NCBI RefSeq assembly: GCF_011516835.1
Contig: NZ_WOTB01000002.1
Coordinates: forward strand, 124,001 to 188,000
DNA length: 64,000 nucleotides
Direction: 5' to 3'
Source: Acetobacter musti
GTDB taxonomy: Bacteria; Pseudomonadota; Alphaproteobacteria; Acetobacterales; Acetobacteraceae
Below are positions 16,034 to 25,212 of the stretch, one piece after another. A model generated the notes under the pieces. It saw only the letters and a program-made list of their open reading frames with translations. It made no database searches and was not told the origin of the DNA. The position numbers and the translations under genes are program-made. Numbering within the stretch: the stretch's first letter is position 1; every line of letters begins with the position of its first letter.

Positions 16034-16459
16034 ATGATCATCGGTGTCGGTATGGACCTGACGGACACGCGGCGGATCGGACGGGCGATCGAACGCTTCG
16101 GAGACCGGTTCCTGCAGCGCGTGTTCACGGATGCCGAGCGGGCGCGGGCGGAACGACGCAGCGGCGAGGCGCGCATCGGCACCTATGCGAAGCGCTGGGC
16201 AGCGAAAGAAGCCTGCGCAAAGGCGCTGGGCACCGGATTTGCCGCGGGCGTATTTCACAGCACGATCGGGGTCGGGAATCTCCCGTCCGGACAGCCGGTT
16301 CTCACGCTCACGGGTGGCTCGGCGGCACGACTCGCAGAGCTGACGCCGGCAGGAACGGTCGTACGGATGCATCTGACCATGACCGACGACGCGCCATATG
16401 CGCTGGCTCAGGTGATGATCGAAGCGCTTCCCGCAGACACAGCGGATCGTTCGGGCTGA
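16034..16459 (+). CDS. acpS: Holo-[acyl-carrier-protein] synthase
   Basis: A 141-residue phosphopantetheinyl transferase that moves 4'-phosphopantetheine from CoA to apo-ACP, activating fatty acid synthesis. The two motifs are present: [14 protein letters not shown] with metal ligand Asp8, and [17 protein letters not shown] with the catalytic Glu. The size is that of the AcpS (not Sfp) class. The ATG at 16034 opens 43 bases after the Rsh stop, in line with an operon from spoT to acpS that continues towards lepB. Confidence 0.96.
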   Translation: MIIGVGMDLTDTRRIGRAIERFGDRFLQRVFTDAERARAERRSGEARIGTYAKRWAAKEACAKALGTGFAAGVFHSTIGVGNLPSGQPVLTLTGGSAARLAELTPAGTVVRMHLTMTDDAPYALAQVMIEALPADTADRSG

Positions 16460-16755
16460 AAATCATAATCCGACGTCGCGCTGTAACGCCCGCCTGTATC
16501 CCGCTCCGCCATTCCGGACCCGCCAGACCATTCTGTTCCGATGAAAGTCTGAACCGAAAGAGCCGTAATCCCCGCCCGTTTCGTGACGGAGGATGATCAC
16601 TCCTGTGCTTATGCAGTGATATGGCGCAGGGTTTCCGAGCTTGACACAGGGCGGAGCGGTCGGCTTGATCCGCCGGCGTTCCGGGCAGGCCGGGGCGGGA
16701 GTGCGCTGGCGGCGAAACCGGGATTTCGCGGAGCCTTCTGCCTCAGCAGCGAGAG

Positions 16756-17571
16756 ATGGTCGGAATGGAGCAGACGGACGAGATGGCGTCGACACCGCAG
16801 GACAGGAAACAGTCGGGCAAAGAGAGCCTGATTGAGACGATCCGCACTCTTGCCGGCGTGATCCTGGTCGTCGTGGGAGTGCGCACATTTCTGTGGGAAC
16901 CGTTCAACATTCCGTCCGGCTCGATGATTCCGACACTTCAGGTCGGGGATTACCTCTGGGTCTCGAAATACAGCTACGGATATTCCCGCTACTCATTTCC
17001 CTTTTCACTGAATCTCTTCGAAGGCCGGATTCCCGATCGCATGCCGCATCGGGGGGATGTGGCGGTGTTCCGCTTCACGAAAGACACATCGATTGATTAC
17101 GTGAAGCGCATTATCGGGCTTCCGGGCGATCATGTGCAGGTAAGAGCCGGCCAGCTTTATCTCAACGGAACGGCGGTGCCCTGCGCGCCTCGCGGCGAAT
17201 ATGCGGCAGTGGACGAACGCCGGACCCGGATGGAAGGTGAACTGTGTCATGAGACGCTGCCGGGCAGCGCGGGAGCAGGTCCGGTGAGCCACGATGTTCT
17301 GCGGCTCACCAACGAGGGAATGCAGAACGATACGCCGGATTATGTCGTGCCGCCGGGATATTTTTTCGCGATGGGCGATAATCGCGACGACAGCGCGGAC
17401 AGTCGTTTTATGGGAGACGGCAAAGAGGATCTCGGCTTCGTTCCGGTGGAGAACCTCGTGGGTCATGCCGGCATGGTGTTCTTTTCCGTGGATGCCGCTT
17501 ATCCGGTCTGGCAATTCTGGGAATGGCCGATGGAAGTCCGGTGGTCGCGACTCTTCACGATGATTCACTGA
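16756..17571 (+). CDS. lepB: Signal peptidase I
   Basis: Inner-membrane serine protease that cleaves signal peptides of Sec and Tat substrates. One N-terminal membrane helix (about residues 25-45) is followed by the periplasmic catalytic domain: PSGSMIPTL with nucleophile Ser56, YVKRIIGLPGD with general base Lys117, and the MGDNRDDSADSR box. It is 271 residues long from ATG 16756; ATG 16765 three codons on is an alternative. It begins a tight run lepB-rnc-era that is conserved in many proteobacteria. A 296-base gap without a gene separates it from acpS; it probably holds its promoter. Confidence 0.95.
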   Translation: MVGMEQTDEMASTPQDRKQSGKESLIETIRTLAGVILVVVGVRTFLWEPFNIPSGSMIPTLQVGDYLWVSKYSYGYSRYSFPFSLNLFEGRIPDRMPHRGDVAVFRFTKDTSIDYVKRIIGLPGDHVQVRAGQLYLNGTAVPCAPRGEYAAVDERRTRMEGELCHETLPGSAGAGPVSHDVLRLTNEGMQNDTPDYVVPPGYFFAMGDNRDDSADSRFMGDGKEDLGFVPVENLVGHAGMVFFSVDAAYPVWQFWEWPMEVRWSRLFTMIH

Positions 17572-17663
17572 TCTGAAGGCGTCACTGACAGATGCGGGAC
17601 CCGCCACGGAACATAAATCTGTGGTGCGCGTCCCTCGTCTCATGACGGAAGGAAAGGAGCAGC

Positions 17664-18410
17664 GTGGTGGACGGGAATGTGCTGGACCGGCTTCAGGACC
17701 GGATCGGGTACCGCTTTGCAGATGCCGCGCTGCTTCGGAAAGCGCTGACCCACCGGTCTGCCGCCCACCAGCGCTCGGTCGGGCGGAGCGGGCGGCGTGT
17801 GGTGAAGGGAGCCGGGTCGAACGAACGGCTGGAGTTCATCGGCGATCGTGTCCTTGGCCTGCTGATGGCGGAATGGCTGCTGGAACGGTATCCGGGCGAG
17901 CAGGAAGGGGCGCTGGGTTCGCGGCATGCGCATCTCGTCTCGCGCACGGCGCTGGCCGAGGTCGCGCACGCGCTGGATCTGCCGGAGGCGCTCGATGTCG
18001 CGCTGCATGAGGAACGGATCGGGATTCGCGAGACAGCAAACGTGCTGGCGGACGCGCTGGAGGCGATTCTCGGAGCGCTTTATCTTGATGGCGGACTGGA
18101 GGCGGCGAGGGGGCTTGTGCGGCGTTACTGGTCCGGCGCGATAACGGCGCAGGCACAGCCGCCGAAGGACCCGAAGACGGCGCTTCAGGAATGGGTGCTG
18201 GCGCGCGGGCTTTCGCTTCCGGTTTATGAGATTGTCAGCGCTGACGGCCCGTCACATGCTCCGCGATTTGTCATCGCGGTGCACGCGGCCGGTGCCTCCG
18301 GCGAGGGTGAGGCGGGAAATAAGCGGGCGGCCGAAAGTGCTGCGGCCGCCAGTCTGCTGGCGCAGTTTGGAGCGGGACCTGGAACAGTGTCCGGATCGGG
18401 GATGAAATGA
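17664..18410 (+). CDS. rnc: Ribonuclease III
   Basis: Double-stranded RNA endonuclease acting in rRNA and mRNA processing. The 248-residue protein has the RNase III catalytic domain (residues about 5-155) with signature NERLEFIGDRVLGLL, including the conserved acidic residues, and the second catalytic stretch LADALEAILGALYLDGG. A C-terminal double-stranded RNA-binding domain (about 165-240) follows, starting DPKTALQEWV. The start is GTG at 17664, preceded by AAGGAG. Its end overlaps era by four bases (ATGA), so the two are translationally coupled. Confidence 0.96.
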   Translation: MVDGNVLDRLQDRIGYRFADAALLRKALTHRSAAHQRSVGRSGRRVVKGAGSNERLEFIGDRVLGLLMAEWLLERYPGEQEGALGSRHAHLVSRTALAEVAHALDLPEALDVALHEERIGIRETANVLADALEAILGALYLDGGLEAARGLVRRYWSGAITAQAQPPKDPKTALQEWVLARGLSLPVYEIVSADGPSHAPRFVIAVHAAGASGEGEAGNKRAAESAAAASLLAQFGAGPGTVSGSGMK

Positions 18411-19306
18411 AGCAGGAAACACGATGCGGTTTTGCGGCGCTGGTCGGGGCACCGAACGCAGGGAAATCAACCCTGCTGAACCGCATGGCGGGTGCGAAGC
18501 TGTCGATCGTCAGTCCGAAGGCGCAGACCACGCGCTTCCGCGTGCTCGGTATTCTGATGCGCGGCGAGACACAGATTCTTCTGGTCGACACGCCGGGTAT
18601 TTTCCAGCCACGGCGTAAACTGGACCGGGCCATGGTCGCGGCCGCCTGGGCCGGATCGGAAGACGCGGATGTCACACTCCTGCTGATCGATTCAAAAGCA
18701 GGCCTTGATGACAGTGCGCGGGCGATTATCGAACGGCTGGCCGCGGCCAGAAGGCGGGTCTGGCTGGTTCTGAACAAGACCGATCTGGTCACACCACAGG
18801 CGCTGCTGCCACTGACAGCGCAGATCTCAGACCTGATCCAGGTTGAGCATGTCTTTATGATCAGCGCCCGGTCGGGAAGCGGTGTGGACGATCTGCTGGA
18901 CCGGCTGGCGGAAAGCCTGCCGCCCGGACCTTACCTCTACCCCGAAGATGATCTGACGGATCTGCCGGATCGCCTGCTGGCGGCGGAACTGGTCCGCGAG
19001 CAGATCTTTCTGCAGACGCATGAGGAAGTGCCCTACGGCGCGACGGTCGAGACGGAAAGCTTCGCGGACCGACCGGACGGATCGGTCCGGATCGACGTGA
19101 CGATCTATGTCGCAAGGGCGAGTCACAAGGCGATCCTGATCGGAGAGCGCGGGCGCCGCATCCGCGAAATCGGACAGCGTGCCCGGCTGCAGCTTGCGAA
19201 TCTGCTCGAACGGCCCTGCCATCTTTTCCTGAATGTGAAGGAACGGTCGGGATGGGACGAGGAACGGGCACGGCTGCGCGCCATCGGTCTGGATGACAGT
19301 GTCTGA
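18407..19306 (+). CDS. era: GTPase Era
   Basis: Essential GTPase for 30S ribosome maturation that binds near the 3' end of 16S rRNA. The 299-residue protein has the G1 loop GAPNAGKSTL at residues 13-22, the T-rich switch region AQTTRFRV, G3 DTPG and G4 NKTD, and a C-terminal KH RNA-binding domain (about 200-290, with the GERGRRIREIGQRAR helix-turn). The ATG at 18407 overlaps the rnc stop. No gene follows for 176 bases, so the lepB-rnc-era unit probably ends here. Confidence 0.97.
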   Translation: MKQETRCGFAALVGAPNAGKSTLLNRMAGAKLSIVSPKAQTTRFRVLGILMRGETQILLVDTPGIFQPRRKLDRAMVAAAWAGSEDADVTLLLIDSKAGLDDSARAIIERLAAARRRVWLVLNKTDLVTPQALLPLTAQISDLIQVEHVFMISARSGSGVDDLLDRLAESLPPGPYLYPEDDLTDLPDRLLAAELVREQIFLQTHEEVPYGATVETESFADRPDGSVRIDVTIYVARASHKAILIGERGRRIREIGQRARLQLANLLERPCHLFLNVKERSGWDEERARLRAIGLDDSV

Positions 19307-19482
19307 AAAATCCGGGCAGGATGGCCCGGCTCCGGTCATGCTTCAGCGAGCAGCACGAAAAGGCCGCCATCGAGCCTTGTGGCACAGGGCGGCGGGCGAT
19401 ATGACGTGCATGGACCCCGCGTGCAGGATCTGAACGGGTTTGTATCGCGGGCACGTCCCGGTTGTCCGCGCATTGAGGTCCA

Positions 19483-20220
19483 ATGAATACCATCAACGAC
19501 AGTTTTGTCGCTCCGCGCCGTGCGCTTCTCAAAATCTCCGGCGAAGCACTGATGGGCTCCGGCCAGTTCGGTGTCGACGCCCACACCGTCGACCGGATCG
19601 CCGCCGATGTCGCAACCGTTTCCCGCAGCGGTATCGAGGTCTGCCTTGTGGTCGGTGGCGGCAACATCTTTCGCGGTCTGACCGCGGCAGCCCGTGGCAT
19701 GGATCGCGCGCAGGGTGATTACGCCGGCATGCTGGCAACCGTGATCAACGCGCTCATGGTCCAGAACGCCCTGGAGCGCGAAGGGGTTGCAACGCGGGTC
19801 ATGTCGGCGATCCATATGTCTTCGATCGCCGAGCCCTATATCCGCAGGCGGGCCGTCCGTCACATGGAGAAAGGGCGTGTGGTGATTTTCGCCGCAGGCA
19901 CGGGAAATCCGTTCTTTACGACCGATACGGCCGCTGCCCTGCGGGCGGCGGAAATGGATTGCGACCTGCTGCTGAAGGGCACCCAGGTCGACGGCGTGTA
20001 CAGCGCCGATCCGCGCAAGGACGCAACGGCGACGCGTTATGAAACGCTGACCTATATGGACGTGCTGTCCCGTGATCTGAACGTCATGGACGCAGCCGCC
20101 ATCAGTCTTGCGCGCGAGAACCGGCTGCCCATCGTGGTGTTCAATATTCACGAGGCCGGTGCCTTTGAGCAGGCGGTTCGTGGTGAAGGCAAATTCACCC
20201 GGATCGAGGAAGCGAATTGA
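19483..20220 (+). CDS. pyrH: Uridylate kinase
   Basis: Phosphorylates UMP to UDP; the bacterial-type UMP kinase of the amino acid kinase fold, normally a GTP-activated hexamer. It has 245 residues, with [14 protein letters not shown] (phosphate loop) near the start, [10 protein letters not shown], the allosteric/UMP site around [17 protein letters not shown], and the nucleotide-binding [13 protein letters not shown]. Gene order pyrH-frr-uppS-cdsA is the standard arrangement. The rpsB and tsf genes that often precede it are absent here; era lies upstream instead. Confidence 0.97.
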   Translation: MNTINDSFVAPRRALLKISGEALMGSGQFGVDAHTVDRIAADVATVSRSGIEVCLVVGGGNIFRGLTAAARGMDRAQGDYAGMLATVINALMVQNALEREGVATRVMSAIHMSSIAEPYIRRRAVRHMEKGRVVIFAAGTGNPFFTTDTAAALRAAEMDCDLLLKGTQVDGVYSADPRKDATATRYETLTYMDVLSRDLNVMDAAAISLARENRLPIVVFNIHEAGAFEQAVRGEGKFTRIEEAN

Positions 20221-20301
20221 TACAGCGCATGGACGTGCGCTGACGGATTTTGTTTTTGCCCGGGGACAGAGAACGACCCCGGTTTTGTTGGGAGAGCCGC
20301 C

Positions 20302-20865
20302 GTGGCTGAACTGAGCACGCTTACAGAGGATCTGACGCGCCGCATGGAAGGTGCGCTTGAAAGCCTGCGGCGCGATCTGGCCGGGCTCCGGTCGGGGCGG
20401 GCAAATGCGGCCCTGCTGGAGCCGGTCCGGGTCGAAGCCTATGGCGGTGAAGTGCCGCTGTCGCAGGTAGCGACGATCGCCGCGCCCGAAGCCCGGATGC
20501 TCACGGTTCAGGTCTGGGACCGTTCGCTGGCAGGGGTTGTCGAAAAGGCGATCCGTGATTCAGGTCTGGGGCTAAACCCCGCCGGCGAGGGGCAGACGAT
20601 CCGCGTGCCGATTCCGCAGCTGACAGAAGAGCGTCGTAACGAACTGGCCAAAGCCGCCGGGCGATATGCCGAAGGCGCGAAAATCGCCGTTCGCGGTGTG
20701 CGTCGCGACGGCATGGACCAGACGAAAACACTCGAGAAAAAGAATGAAATCGGTCAGGACGAAGTCAAGTCCTGGTCGGATGCGATCCAGAAACTGACTG
20801 ACCAGTACGTGAAAAAAGTCGAAGAAATTCTCGCGGACAAGGAACGCGAAATTAAGCAGGTCTGA
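20302..20865 (+). CDS. frr: Ribosome recycling factor
   Basis: Splits post-termination ribosomes together with EF-G. The 187-residue protein matches family length and features: a long three-helix bundle interrupted by the small beta domain, with GRANAALLEPVRVEAYGG, a central VQVWDRS segment, IRVPIPQLTEERRNEL, and the charged C-terminal helix ending DKEREIKQV. The start ATG/GTG region (GTG at 20302) follows GGGAGAG. It is 81 bases after pyrH and eight bases before uppS, so one transcript is likely. Confidence 0.97.
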   Translation: MAELSTLTEDLTRRMEGALESLRRDLAGLRSGRANAALLEPVRVEAYGGEVPLSQVATIAAPEARMLTVQVWDRSLAGVVEKAIRDSGLGLNPAGEGQTIRVPIPQLTEERRNELAKAAGRYAEGAKIAVRGVRRDGMDQTKTLEKKNEIGQDEVKSWSDAIQKLTDQYVKKVEEILADKEREIKQV

Positions 20866-20873
20866 GACGCATC

Positions 20874-21638
20874 ATGCCACCTCTTGTGGGAGTCGCCCCG
20901 GCGGGCGCGCTCCCGACCGGAGCATCTTCGGGTGGTTCGGTTCCCTCCCACGTTGCGATCATCATGGACGGAAACGGTCGCTGGGCGGCGTCACGCGGCT
21001 TACCGCGCGCTGCCGGGCACAAGGCCGGAGCCGAAGCCGTCACGCGCTGCCTGCGGGCGGCACGGGCAAACGGGGTGGATTATCTCACGCTTTATGCATT
21101 CTCGTCGGAGAACTGGCGCCGGGAGCCGAGCGAGGTCGCGGACCTTACCGGTCTCCTGAAATTCTACCTCCGGCATAAGGTGGCTGAGCTTCATCGGGAG
21201 CAGGTAAAAATCCGGTTTGTCGGGGAAGTCGGACGTTTCGGACCCGAACTCTGTTCGGAAATGACGCGCGCGGAAGAACTGACCGCCGGGAACACCGGAC
21301 TGACCCTGCTGCTGGCGCTTTCCTACGGCGGCAGAAGCGATATCGTTCAGGCGGCGCGGGCGCTGGCGCGGGCGGCTAAGTGTGGCGCGCTGGACCCGGC
21401 GGCAATCGATGAGGATATGGTGTCCGGGTATCTGCTGACCGCGGGCGTGCCGGACCCGGATGTCATCGTGCGGACAAGCGGCGAACATCGTCTCTCCAAC
21501 TTTCTGCTCTGGCAGAGCGCTTATGCCGAACTGGTCTTCCTCGATACGCTGTGGCCGGATTTCGACGAGGCGTGCTTCACGCGCGTACTCAATATTTACG
21601 GTCGCCGGGAGCGTCGTTTCGGTGCTCGTCCGGCGTGA
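20874..21638 (+). CDS. uppS: Undecaprenyl diphosphate synthase
   Basis: Cis-prenyltransferase making C55 undecaprenyl diphosphate, the lipid carrier for peptidoglycan and surface glycans. The 254-residue protein has the diagnostic IIMDGNGRWA with catalytic Asp32, then RAAGHKAG, the YLTLYAFSSENWRR segment, and the C-terminal RTSGEHRLSNFLLWQSAYAEL. The first 22 residues form an extension not needed for the fold. The last four bases overlap the GTG start of cdsA. Its product feeds both the cell wall and the sugar-phosphate transferase encoded later in the window. Confidence 0.97.
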   Translation: MPPLVGVAPAGALPTGASSGGSVPSHVAIIMDGNGRWAASRGLPRAAGHKAGAEAVTRCLRAARANGVDYLTLYAFSSENWRREPSEVADLTGLLKFYLRHKVAELHREQVKIRFVGEVGRFGPELCSEMTRAEELTAGNTGLTLLLALSYGGRSDIVQAARALARAAKCGALDPAAIDEDMVSGYLLTAGVPDPDVIVRTSGEHRLSNFLLWQSAYAELVFLDTLWPDFDEACFTRVLNIYGRRERRFGARPA

Positions 21639-22507
21639 GTTCTTTGCCGGTCCCGGAGACACCGCGCCGCGGGAATGCAACCTGGAGCGACCTCCGGCCC
21701 CGTCTGATTTCCGCAGCCGTCCTCATCATCATTGCGGGAGCGGCCATCCAGGCAGGCGGCCTCTTTTACGGCGCACTGATTATTGTCGCCATGTGCGGAA
21801 TGGCCTCCGAGCTGGCAACGCTGTTCGGAACCTCCGTGCGGAGCTGGCGCGGTGTGCTCTACATCGCGTGGATGGGATGCGCCGGGATAGCCGCCTTATA
21901 CGGGCACTGGAATGCGGTTCCCGCTTTCGTCATGAGCGCGTTCATTTTCGGCCCTCCTCTCTGGGCGGGAAGCGCGGTCATTGCCGCGGCCGGAACGGCG
22001 CTGCTCTGGCTGAGGCTATGCACGCCACCTGGCGCCTGGTCGGTGCTGTTCGCCATCGGCGTGGTCGTATTCAGTGACTCCACGGCCTATATCACAGGCC
22101 GGCTCGTGGGCGGTCCAAAGCTGGCTCCCCGGATTTCTCCAGGAAAAACACGGTCCGGCGCAATGGGTGGTCTGGCCGGAGCGCTGATGGCAGGGATTGT
22201 CGTCGCCGCTCTGTCCGGCCCGGCAGATGACGATGTTATGCTGCGCAGCGCGGTCTGGGCCGTCGTGCTCGGCATCGTCGCGCAGGCGGGTGACCTCGCG
22301 GAAAGCGCGATGAAGCGGGCTCTGGGAGTGAAGGATTCCGGCAGACTGCTCCCCGGGCATGGTGGCCTGCTGGACCGGTTCGATGCGCTGCTGGCGGTAG
22401 CGCCCGTGGCGGCGGCACTGTCCCTCGCAGCACGTCCCGGACAGGGATTCTGGTCTGTTGGACCAGAGGATATGTGGGCCGCTGTCCTGCGGCTTACGGG
22501 ACAATAG
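21635..22507 (+). CDS. cdsA: Phosphatidate cytidylyltransferase
   Basis: Makes CDP-diacylglycerol from phosphatidic acid and CTP, the branch point of phospholipid synthesis. Multi-helix inner-membrane protein of 290 residues from the GTG at 21635, which overlaps the uppS stop (GTGA). The frame is open further upstream but that part is a shadow of uppS. The C-terminal signature is visible as KDSGRLLPGHGGLLDRFDAL, preceded by DSTAYITGRLVGG and ISPGKTRSGAMGG. Seven to eight hydrophobic segments cover the N-terminal two-thirds. Confidence 0.95.
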   Translation: MSSLPVPETPRRGNATWSDLRPRLISAAVLIIIAGAAIQAGGLFYGALIIVAMCGMASELATLFGTSVRSWRGVLYIAWMGCAGIAALYGHWNAVPAFVMSAFIFGPPLWAGSAVIAAAGTALLWLRLCTPPGAWSVLFAIGVVVFSDSTAYITGRLVGGPKLAPRISPGKTRSGAMGGLAGALMAGIVVAALSGPADDDVMLRSAVWAVVLGIVAQAGDLAESAMKRALGVKDSGRLLPGHGGLLDRFDALLAVAPVAAALSLAARPGQGFWSVGPEDMWAAVLRLTGQ

Positions 22508-22578
22508 GGTGTCGTCGGTTTCTGGCGGCGGGATGAGGGCTCGTTCCTGAGAACGAATCCGGTTAAGATGGAACTGCG

Positions 22579-23736
22579 ATGAAAACGGTTACTGTTCTTG
22601 GCTGCACGGGCAGCATCGGGTGTTCGACGGTCGATCTTCTGCATCAGGCAGGTGAGGGCGTCTCGGTCAAAGCGCTGGTGGGCGGACGGAATGTCGCGCT
22701 CCTCGCCGAACAGGCGAAGGCGCTGCGGGCCGAAATGGCCGTGATCGCCGATGAGCAGGCCCTGCCGGAGCTGAAGGCCCTGCTCGCCGGAACAGGCATA
22801 GCTGTGAGCGCCGGGCGCAGCGCCGTGATCGAGGCAGCCGGCGTGCCGGCAGACTGGACCATGGCGGCGATTACCGGAGCAGCCGGTCTGGAGCCGACTC
22901 TGGCGGCGGTCCGGAACGGGCGGGCGATCGCGCTGGCCAACAAGGAAGCGCTGGTCTGCGCGGGCGATGTGATGCTGCGGGCCGTGAAAGAAGCGGGCGC
23001 CACATTGCTGCCGGTCGACTCAGAACATAACGCCGTGTTTCAGGCGATGGCGGACCGGCAGGAAAATCAGGTCGGGAAAATTATCCTGACGGCCTCCGGT
23101 GGCCCGTTCCGCACGGCAACGACCGCGGAGATGGAAGCGGCCACCCCGGCTCAGGCCCTGAAGCACCCGACCTGGTCCATGGGGGCCAAGATCAGCATCG
23201 ATTCGGCTTCGATGTTCAACAAAGGCCTCGAAGTGATTGAGGCGGCGCGGATTTTCGGTCTGCCGGAAGACCGGATCGACGTGCTGGTCCATCCGCAGTC
23301 GGTTGTGCACGGAATGGTGCAGTATACCGATGGCAGCCTGATCGCGCAGATGGGATCGGCCGATATGCGGATTCCGATCGCGCATTGCCTGGCATGGCCC
23401 CAGCGAATGGCAACGACATCGCCGCAGCTCGACCTCGCAACATTCGGAACACTGGTGTTCGAGGCGCCGGACCCGGTGCGTTTCCCGGCTTTGCGTCTGG
23501 CCCGTCAGGCGCTGCGTGAAGGCGGGGCGGCATCGACGGTGCTCTCGGCGGCAAACGAAATCGCCGTCGAGGCTTTTCTCGGCGGTCAGATCGGATTTCT
23601 GGATATTCCCCGTCTGGTCGAGGCCGTCATGGACCGGCTCGGCGCCCCTCCGATCGACACGCTCGAAGCCGTTCTGCACTGGGACAATGAGGCCCGCATC
23701 GCGGCGCAGGGCTATATCGCGAAGCAGGCAGCCTGA
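22579..23736 (+). CDS. dxr: 1-Deoxy-D-xylulose 5-phosphate reductoisomerase
   Basis: Second enzyme of the MEP isoprenoid pathway (DXP to MEP, NADPH-dependent). The 385-residue protein has the NADPH-binding GCTGSIGCST at residues 8-17, ALANKEALVCAG, the metal/substrate loop PVDSEHNAVFQ, the flexible catalytic loop near HPTWSMGAKISIDSASMFNKGLE, and the C-terminal helical domain with SAANEIAVEAFL. It provides isoprenyl diphosphates upstream of uppS, in keeping with the cluster. The ATG is 71 bases after cdsA. Confidence 0.97.
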   Translation: MKTVTVLGCTGSIGCSTVDLLHQAGEGVSVKALVGGRNVALLAEQAKALRAEMAVIADEQALPELKALLAGTGIAVSAGRSAVIEAAGVPADWTMAAITGAAGLEPTLAAVRNGRAIALANKEALVCAGDVMLRAVKEAGATLLPVDSEHNAVFQAMADRQENQVGKIILTASGGPFRTATTAEMEAATPAQALKHPTWSMGAKISIDSASMFNKGLEVIEAARIFGLPEDRIDVLVHPQSVVHGMVQYTDGSLIAQMGSADMRIPIAHCLAWPQRMATTSPQLDLATFGTLVFEAPDPVRFPALRLARQALREGGAASTVLSAANEIAVEAFLGGQIGFLDIPRLVEAVMDRLGAPPIDTLEAVLHWDNEARIAAQGYIAKQAA

Positions 23737-23858
23737 GGTGCGATGCACAATATCGCTGTTTGCGGGAGCGACCGGCCGGGGCGGCGCTGGCCATACCGGA
23801 CACGTGGCCGATGAGCGTTCCGCCGGCAATGCGCGGCCGGCACGAAGGAGTATGAGTT

Positions 23859-24965
23859 ATGCATGACCTGATCCGGACACTCCTCGCCTTCGTCGTTGTG
23901 CTGGGTGTCCTCGTCTTTATCCATGAACTGGGACATTATCTCGCGGCACGCTGGCGCGGCGTGAAGGTCGAGACATTCTCTATCGGCTTCGGACCGCCGC
24001 TGCTGAAATGGCAGGACCGGGCCGGCACGGAATGGCGCGTAGGGCCGATTCCGCTGGGCGGATTCGTCAAGCCGCACGGCTTCGAGGGACCAGACGAGGC
24101 GACACCCGAGCAGCAGGCCGCCTGGGAGCCTGGCCGGACATTCCATGACAAGCCGGTTCTCTCACGGGCCATCATCATTCTTGCCGGCCCTGTATTCAAT
24201 TTCCTGCTGGCTTTCGTGCTGTTCACCATTCTTTTCGCAACCTGTGGACAGCCACAGGTGAAGAACGAGATCGGTGCGGTCATGGCGGGCAGCGCCGCCG
24301 CGACGGCGGGGCTGAAGCCCGGTGACACAATCACGGCGGTCGGCACGCAGGCGACCCCCAGCGCCACGTCGGTGCAACAGGCGATCGCGGGTGACCCGAA
24401 TCTCGCGACTGTGCTGCATGTGAAACGGAACGGGCAGGATGTCACGCTGCCTGTGACGATCGGCACAGCGCCGGATTCCGGAGCCGCGAAGCCATCGGGT
24501 CAGCTCGGTGTGACCTTCGTGACCGAAGCCGGTCAGCCGGTTTCGCTGCCGGTGGCGGTTGTGGACGGCGCAAATGCGACATGGTCCACGACAGTGCAGA
24601 CGCTGGACGGTCTGTGGCAGATCATCAGTGGCCGTCATACAGCACGGGATCTCGGCGGCCCGCTCCGGATCGCGCAGCTTTCGGGACAGGTGGCGCAGTA
24701 CGGCTTTGTCAGCCTGCTTTCCTTCATGGCGCTGCTCTCGGTCAATCTCGGACTGATCAACCTGTTTCCGGTACCGATTCTCGATGGCGGACGGCTGGTT
24801 TTCTATCTGGCGGAAGCGATCCGCGGCCGCCCCGTGCCGAAGAAAATCCAGGAAGTGGGCTTCCAGGCCGGATTTGCCCTGATCGCCGGCCTCTTTCTGT
24901 TCTCCACCTTCAACGACCTGTCGAGTTTCGGACTGTTCAGATGGGTCGCCTCTCTGGCGGGGTAG
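23859..24965 (+). CDS. rseP: Site-2 metalloprotease RseP
   Basis: Inner-membrane zinc protease that cuts membrane-bound anti-sigma factors and signal-peptide remnants. The 368-residue protein has active site HELGH (His22, Glu23, His26) in the first helix, a single visible PDZ domain at about 120-220 (AATAGLKPGDTITAVG), and the third zinc-ligand motif NLINLFPVPILDGG in the C-terminal membrane region. GAAGGAG lies eight bases before the ATG. It is followed by bamA, as in most proteobacteria, linking envelope-stress proteolysis with outer-membrane assembly. Confidence 0.96.
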   Translation: MHDLIRTLLAFVVVLGVLVFIHELGHYLAARWRGVKVETFSIGFGPPLLKWQDRAGTEWRVGPIPLGGFVKPHGFEGPDEATPEQQAAWEPGRTFHDKPVLSRAIIILAGPVFNFLLAFVLFTILFATCGQPQVKNEIGAVMAGSAAATAGLKPGDTITAVGTQATPSATSVQQAIAGDPNLATVLHVKRNGQDVTLPVTIGTAPDSGAAKPSGQLGVTFVTEAGQPVSLPVAVVDGANATWSTTVQTLDGLWQIISGRHTARDLGGPLRIAQLSGQVAQYGFVSLLSFMALLSVNLGLINLFPVPILDGGRLVFYLAEAIRGRPVPKKIQEVGFQAGFALIAGLFLFSTFNDLSSFGLFRWVASLAG

Positions 24966-25186
24966 GGACGAAAAATTCGTTACCTGTCAGGGAAAAAAGG
25001 GACGGTGACTCCTTGCGGGGGTATGTCGATTTCGGATAGTTCCCGAAGGGTCCGGGTGCTGCTGTCTGCATGGCGTTGTGGATGTGGCCGCTCTGCGCCT
25101 GTCGCGCAGATGCGGTTCGTCCGGATAAGGCGGCGTGTCGTTCCGGGCTGAAGCGAATCCGGGACGGAAAAATGCATAATGGTTTT

Positions 25187-25201
25187 GGGAGCAATGCTCC
25201 C
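25187..25201 (+). other. Small hairpin just before bamA ribosome-binding site
   Basis: GGGAGC and GCTCCC separated by AAT form a six-base-pair hairpin ending about five bases before the GGAAAGG ribosome-binding site of bamA. It could affect translation initiation or mRNA stability of the leader; there is no T run, so it is not a terminator. Confidence 0.35.
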
Positions 25202-25212
25202 GGTCGGAAAGG